Assembly (NCBI RefSeq): GCF_014699055.1
Contig: NZ_JACXAC010000007.1
Coordinates: 113,266-177,265 of the forward strand
DNA from: Hymenobacter armeniacus
Lineage (GTDB): Bacteria > Bacteroidota > Bacteroidia > Cytophagales > Hymenobacteraceae
Direction of reading: 5' to 3'
Length of the DNA: 64,000 nt
Shown: one piece after another, positions 61,955 to 64,000 of the stretch
How positions within the stretch are numbered: the stretch's first letter is position 1
Layout: each line of letters opens with the position of its first letter
Position numbers and translations under genes: made by a program
The notes under the pieces: generated by a model
Seen by the model: the letters and a program-made list of their open reading frames with translations, nothing else
Told to the model about the DNA's origin: nothing
The model's database searches: none

Positions 61955-63289
61955 ATGAAAGCAATTCATCAGTCCCGTTCCGCACTATACTATATAATAG
62001 GAACGGCATTCCTGCTAACCATAACAACCCTAGCCGCTGCCGGCATCCGGCTAGCTCCCTTTCCCCGCGGGAGGGAGGGCCGGGGGATAAGTTCAATCCC
62101 AGGCGATTCTCCACTTTTAGACTCTCTTCTAAAAGCCAACCCGCTGTTAAAGCGCGTCGCCCTCAATCCCCAATACGAACTCCAAATCATCTATACCCAA
62201 ATCAACCGCGACGCCCAGAACCGTCCCACCTTCACTCCCCACACTTACCACCTCAATCCCGGACAATACTTCAACCCCGCCAGCTTAGTCAAGCTTCCCG
62301 TCGTCGCTCTTTCCCTCGAAAAACTCAACGACCTCAATAAGCCAGGGGTAACCCGTCGCACCATTATGGCCACCGGCACCGCCTGGCGCTGCCAAACCCC
62401 CGTCCCCTTCGCTGCTCCCGCCGACAGCGACCGCGCCGCCACCGTCGGCAATTACATTAAGCGCATGCTCCTTGTAAGCGACAACGTCGCCTACAACCGC
62501 CTCTACGAATTCCTCGGCCAGCGTCCCCTCAACCAGCGCCTCCAGGAAATCGGCTATCCCAATGCCCGCATCACCCGCCGCTTTGCCCCCTGCGACACCG
62601 CTGCCAACCGCCACACCAACCCTATCAACTTTCACACCCTCCGCGGCGATACACTACATAAGCAGCCGGCTCAGTACAACCCCACCGCCTACCACAGCCC
62701 ACTCGGCCGCGTCCTCAAAGGCCGCGCCTACCAAGCTGGCCGCCGCATCATCGCCGAACCCTACGATTTTACCACTGCTAATCACTTCCCGCTCGCCGAT
62801 ATCACCGCCTTCCTCCAAAGCATCCTCTTCCCCGAATCCATCCCCACTGCCCAGCGGCTCCGCCTCACGCCCACCGATTATGCCTTCCTCCGCCGCTACC
62901 TCCACGCCACCCCGCACGAATCCGGCTTCCGTCCCTACGCCCCCGCCCGCTACTTCGATGCCTATAAGAAGTACCTCTATTACGGCCGCAACCCCACCAC
63001 TCCCCACCAATCCAACCTCCGCATCTACAACATCGTCGGCATGTCGCACGGTTACCTCGCCGATGTTGCCTACTTCGCCGATTCTCTCCACCAGTCCGAA
63101 TTCCTCCTCAGCGCCGTGCTCTACGTCAACCAAGACGGCATCATCAACGACGGCGTTTACGAATACGACAGCATCGGCCAGCCCTTTCTCGCCCAGTTAG
63201 GCCGTCAGATTCAGCAATACGACACGCAACGCCCTCGCCCATACCGTTCCAATCTCGCCGAATTCTTTGCCCCCGAACTCATTCGCTAA
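61955..63289 (+). CDS. Class A beta-lactamase-like serine hydrolase
   Basis: Exported protein of 444 residues with a hydrophobic N-terminal segment (11-30). Beta-lactamase/PBP-fold motifs: SxxK in NPASLVKLP (S110, K113) and SDN at 175-177 in LLVSDNVAYNRLYE, with spacing as in class A enzymes. No clear KTG triad was found, so antibiotic hydrolysis is doubtful. A repeat at 62052-62091 lies in frame just after the membrane segment (residues about 33-46). Leucine codons are mostly CTC, unlike the CTG-rich genes elsewhere in the window. Confidence 0.82.
   Translation: MKAIHQSRSALYYIIGTAFLLTITTLAAAGIRLAPFPRGREGRGISSIPGDSPLLDSLLKANPLLKRVALNPQYELQIIYTQINRDAQNRPTFTPHTYHLNPGQYFNPASLVKLPVVALSLEKLNDLNKPGVTRRTIMATGTAWRCQTPVPFAAPADSDRAATVGNYIKRMLLVSDNVAYNRLYEFLGQRPLNQRLQEIGYPNARITRRFAPCDTAANRHTNPINFHTLRGDTLHKQPAQYNPTAYHSPLGRVLKGRAYQAGRRIIAEPYDFTTANHFPLADITAFLQSILFPESIPTAQRLRLTPTDYAFLRRYLHATPHESGFRPYAPARYFDAYKKYLYYGRNPTTPHQSNLRIYNIVGMSHGYLADVAYFADSLHQSEFLLSAVLYVNQDGIINDGVYEYDSIGQPFLAQLGRQIQQYDTQRPRPYRSNLAEFFAPELIR
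62052..62091. repeat. In-frame palindromic repeat inside the serine hydrolase gene
   Basis: CTCCCT (62055-62060) pairs with AGGGAG (62072-62077), with further C/G pairing within, and is followed by GGGCCGGGGGATAAG, nearly identical to the tail of the repeat in rnpA (54812-54828). It is read here as TAPFPRGREGRGIS-like Arg/Gly-rich sequence (residues 33-46), a different phase from rnpA. Confidence 0.65.
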
Positions 63290-63395
63290 AATTGTGCAAA
63301 AGGACCCGATGGTTTAAGTCTTTGATTTTAAACACCCCGGCGTACCCAAAGCGGCTTGGCTACGGTTGCCCCAAGCAAAAGTTTTTATACAGCCC

Positions 63396-63425
63396 TTGCT
63401 ATCCCAAAAATTCCTCCTACTTTTG
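63396..63425 (+). promoter_or_regulatory. rRNA promoter P1
   Basis: TTG (63396-63398), a 19-nt spacer, then TACTTTTG (63418-63425), a full match to the Bacteroidota consensus. The transcribed sequence begins CACTCCCAATTGCC, shared with P3. Upstream, 63290-63395 shows no gene. Confidence 0.85.
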
Positions 63426-63572
63426 CACTCCCAATTGCCAATAGGGCTACGGGTTCTGCCACAGCAACTGCTGTGCAGAAAAATTGAAAGGTTCGGAACT
63501 TCACGCTTGCCGTATTTGTATCGTCTCTCGTGCCCGCTTCGCAAAGTCCTAAAAATTAATTTTCACAAGGCC

Positions 63573-63604
63573 TTGCAAAAGCATAAAAAAGTGCCTTACC
63601 TTTG
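63573..63604 (+). promoter_or_regulatory. rRNA promoter P2
   Basis: TTG (63573-63575), 21-nt spacer, TACCTTTG (63597-63604), with an A-rich spacer. Confidence 0.8.
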
Positions 63605-63677
63605 CACCCCGCTTCGATTGGAGGCGGAAAGAGTTTGAAAAGCAAAAGAAGAAAAAATAAAAATTTTCACCTTTTGC

Positions 63678-63707
63678 TTGTCGACTTAAAAGTTCCTCTT
63701 ACCTTTG
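63678..63707 (+). promoter_or_regulatory. rRNA promoter P3
   Basis: TTG (63678-63680), 19-nt spacer, TACCTTTG (63700-63707), then CACTCCCAATCGC as at P1. It is the promoter closest to the 16S gene, about 240 nt upstream. Confidence 0.85.
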
Positions 63708-63948
63708 CACTCCCAATCGCAAGAAAGGGGTTTGAAAAAAGAAAAGCAGGCTCACAATAAGCCTCACTGCCTCACCAATTGGGTGTCGCACACGTTCTTT
63801 GAATGTTTGGAAAAGACAAATAGTAAGGGCCGCGCTTCGCGAGAAGTGCGGTGAAATTACAAGCGTAACACGAATACATATAGCTCGTTAAAACGGGTCG
63901 GATTCGCACTCGACATCAGCCCAGGTTCGCCTGGGTGTAGACATTTTT
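63708..63948 (+). other. rRNA leader
   Basis: Non-coding transcribed leader between P3 and 16S. It contains a boxA-like GTTCTTTGAATG (63794-63805), which may bind Nus factors for antitermination, and a CCCAGG-TTCG-CCTGGG hairpin (63920-63935) with a stable UUCG tetraloop 13 nt before the mature 16S end. Roles are inferred from rRNA leaders in general. Confidence 0.65.
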
Positions 63949-64000
63949 ACAATGGAGAGTTTGATCTTGGCTCAGGATGAACGCTAGCGGCAGGCCTAAT
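63949..64000 (+). rRNA. 16S rRNA, 5' end (cut by window edge)
   Basis: AGAGTTTGATC (63956-63966), the conserved 16S primer site, followed by CTGGCTCAG-like TTGGCTCAGGATGAACGCTAG. By alignment with E. coli position 8, the mature end is near 63949. Only about 52 nt are present. Confidence 0.97.

Overview
The window comes from a high-GC (about 60%) member of the Bacteroidota, most likely a Hymenobacter-like cytophagale. The evidence is a SusC/SusD pair, promoters of the Bacteroidota type (TTG, 19-21 nt, TANNTTTG) before a tRNA, rpmH and the rRNA operon, a RemB-like gliding/Wzi-type outer-membrane protein, a DUF2480 protein and an M61 PDZ peptidase. The species call is inference; the 16S gene is cut off by the window edge.

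Left third (1-22000): a pectin/galacturonate utilisation locus read almost entirely rightwards. It holds an SGLT-type sodium/sugar symporter, pectinesterase, KduD, KduI, SusC, SusD, a family-10 pectate lyase, UxaB, UxaA, UxaC, KdgK, KdgA and an ExuT-type transporter. Together these cover outer-membrane capture, de-esterification and cleavage, inner-membrane uptake, and both intracellular routes to 2-keto-3-deoxygluconate: UxaC-UxaB-UxaA for galacturonate and KduI-KduD for unsaturated uronates. KdgK and KdgA then give pyruvate and glyceraldehyde-3-phosphate. A DUF4440 protein and fructose-1,6-bisphosphatase follow, which fits the need for gluconeogenesis on C3 products. Two similar 18-bp palindromes (198-215 and 3703-3720) look like operators of a LacI-type regulator whose gene is not in the window. 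No unsaturated galacturonyl hydrolase or GH28 is present.

Middle (22000-47000): a Gfo/Idh/MocA oxidoreductase, an unrecognised 1846-residue exported protein with a low-complexity linker and a lysine-rich tail, PlsY, two small exported unknowns, an exported protein with two TonB C-terminal domains, and an M20 dipeptidase. Five consecutive paralogous outer-membrane beta-barrel genes follow on the minus strand, four of them with a visible terminator of their own. Then come a PagL-like barrel, a DUF2306-like membrane protein overlapping pyrD tail to tail, and a minus-strand envelope block: pyrD-yifB, gmhA, a small membrane protein, an MsbA-like ABC exporter and a RemB-like protein.

Right third (47000-64000): mostly housekeeping genes: upp, a DEAD-box helicase, tRNA-His, a PfkB kinase, an M61 peptidase, rpmH-rnpA, a CtpA-type protease, tsaB, a DUF2480 protein, an APC permease, a lipoprotein and a class A beta-lactamase-like serine hydrolase. 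The window ends in a long rRNA leader with three promoters and the first ~52 nt of 16S rRNA. AT-richer islands at 48616-49467 and 57045-57728 stand out.

The strongest unexplained signal is a dense set of palindromic intergenic elements, at least ten in 64 kb and of several sequence families. One family has five copies. Another consists of nested palindromes whose first bases supply the TAG stop codon of uxaC and of tsaB. A further element family lies inside reading frames, in rnpA and in the serine hydrolase, in two different reading phases.
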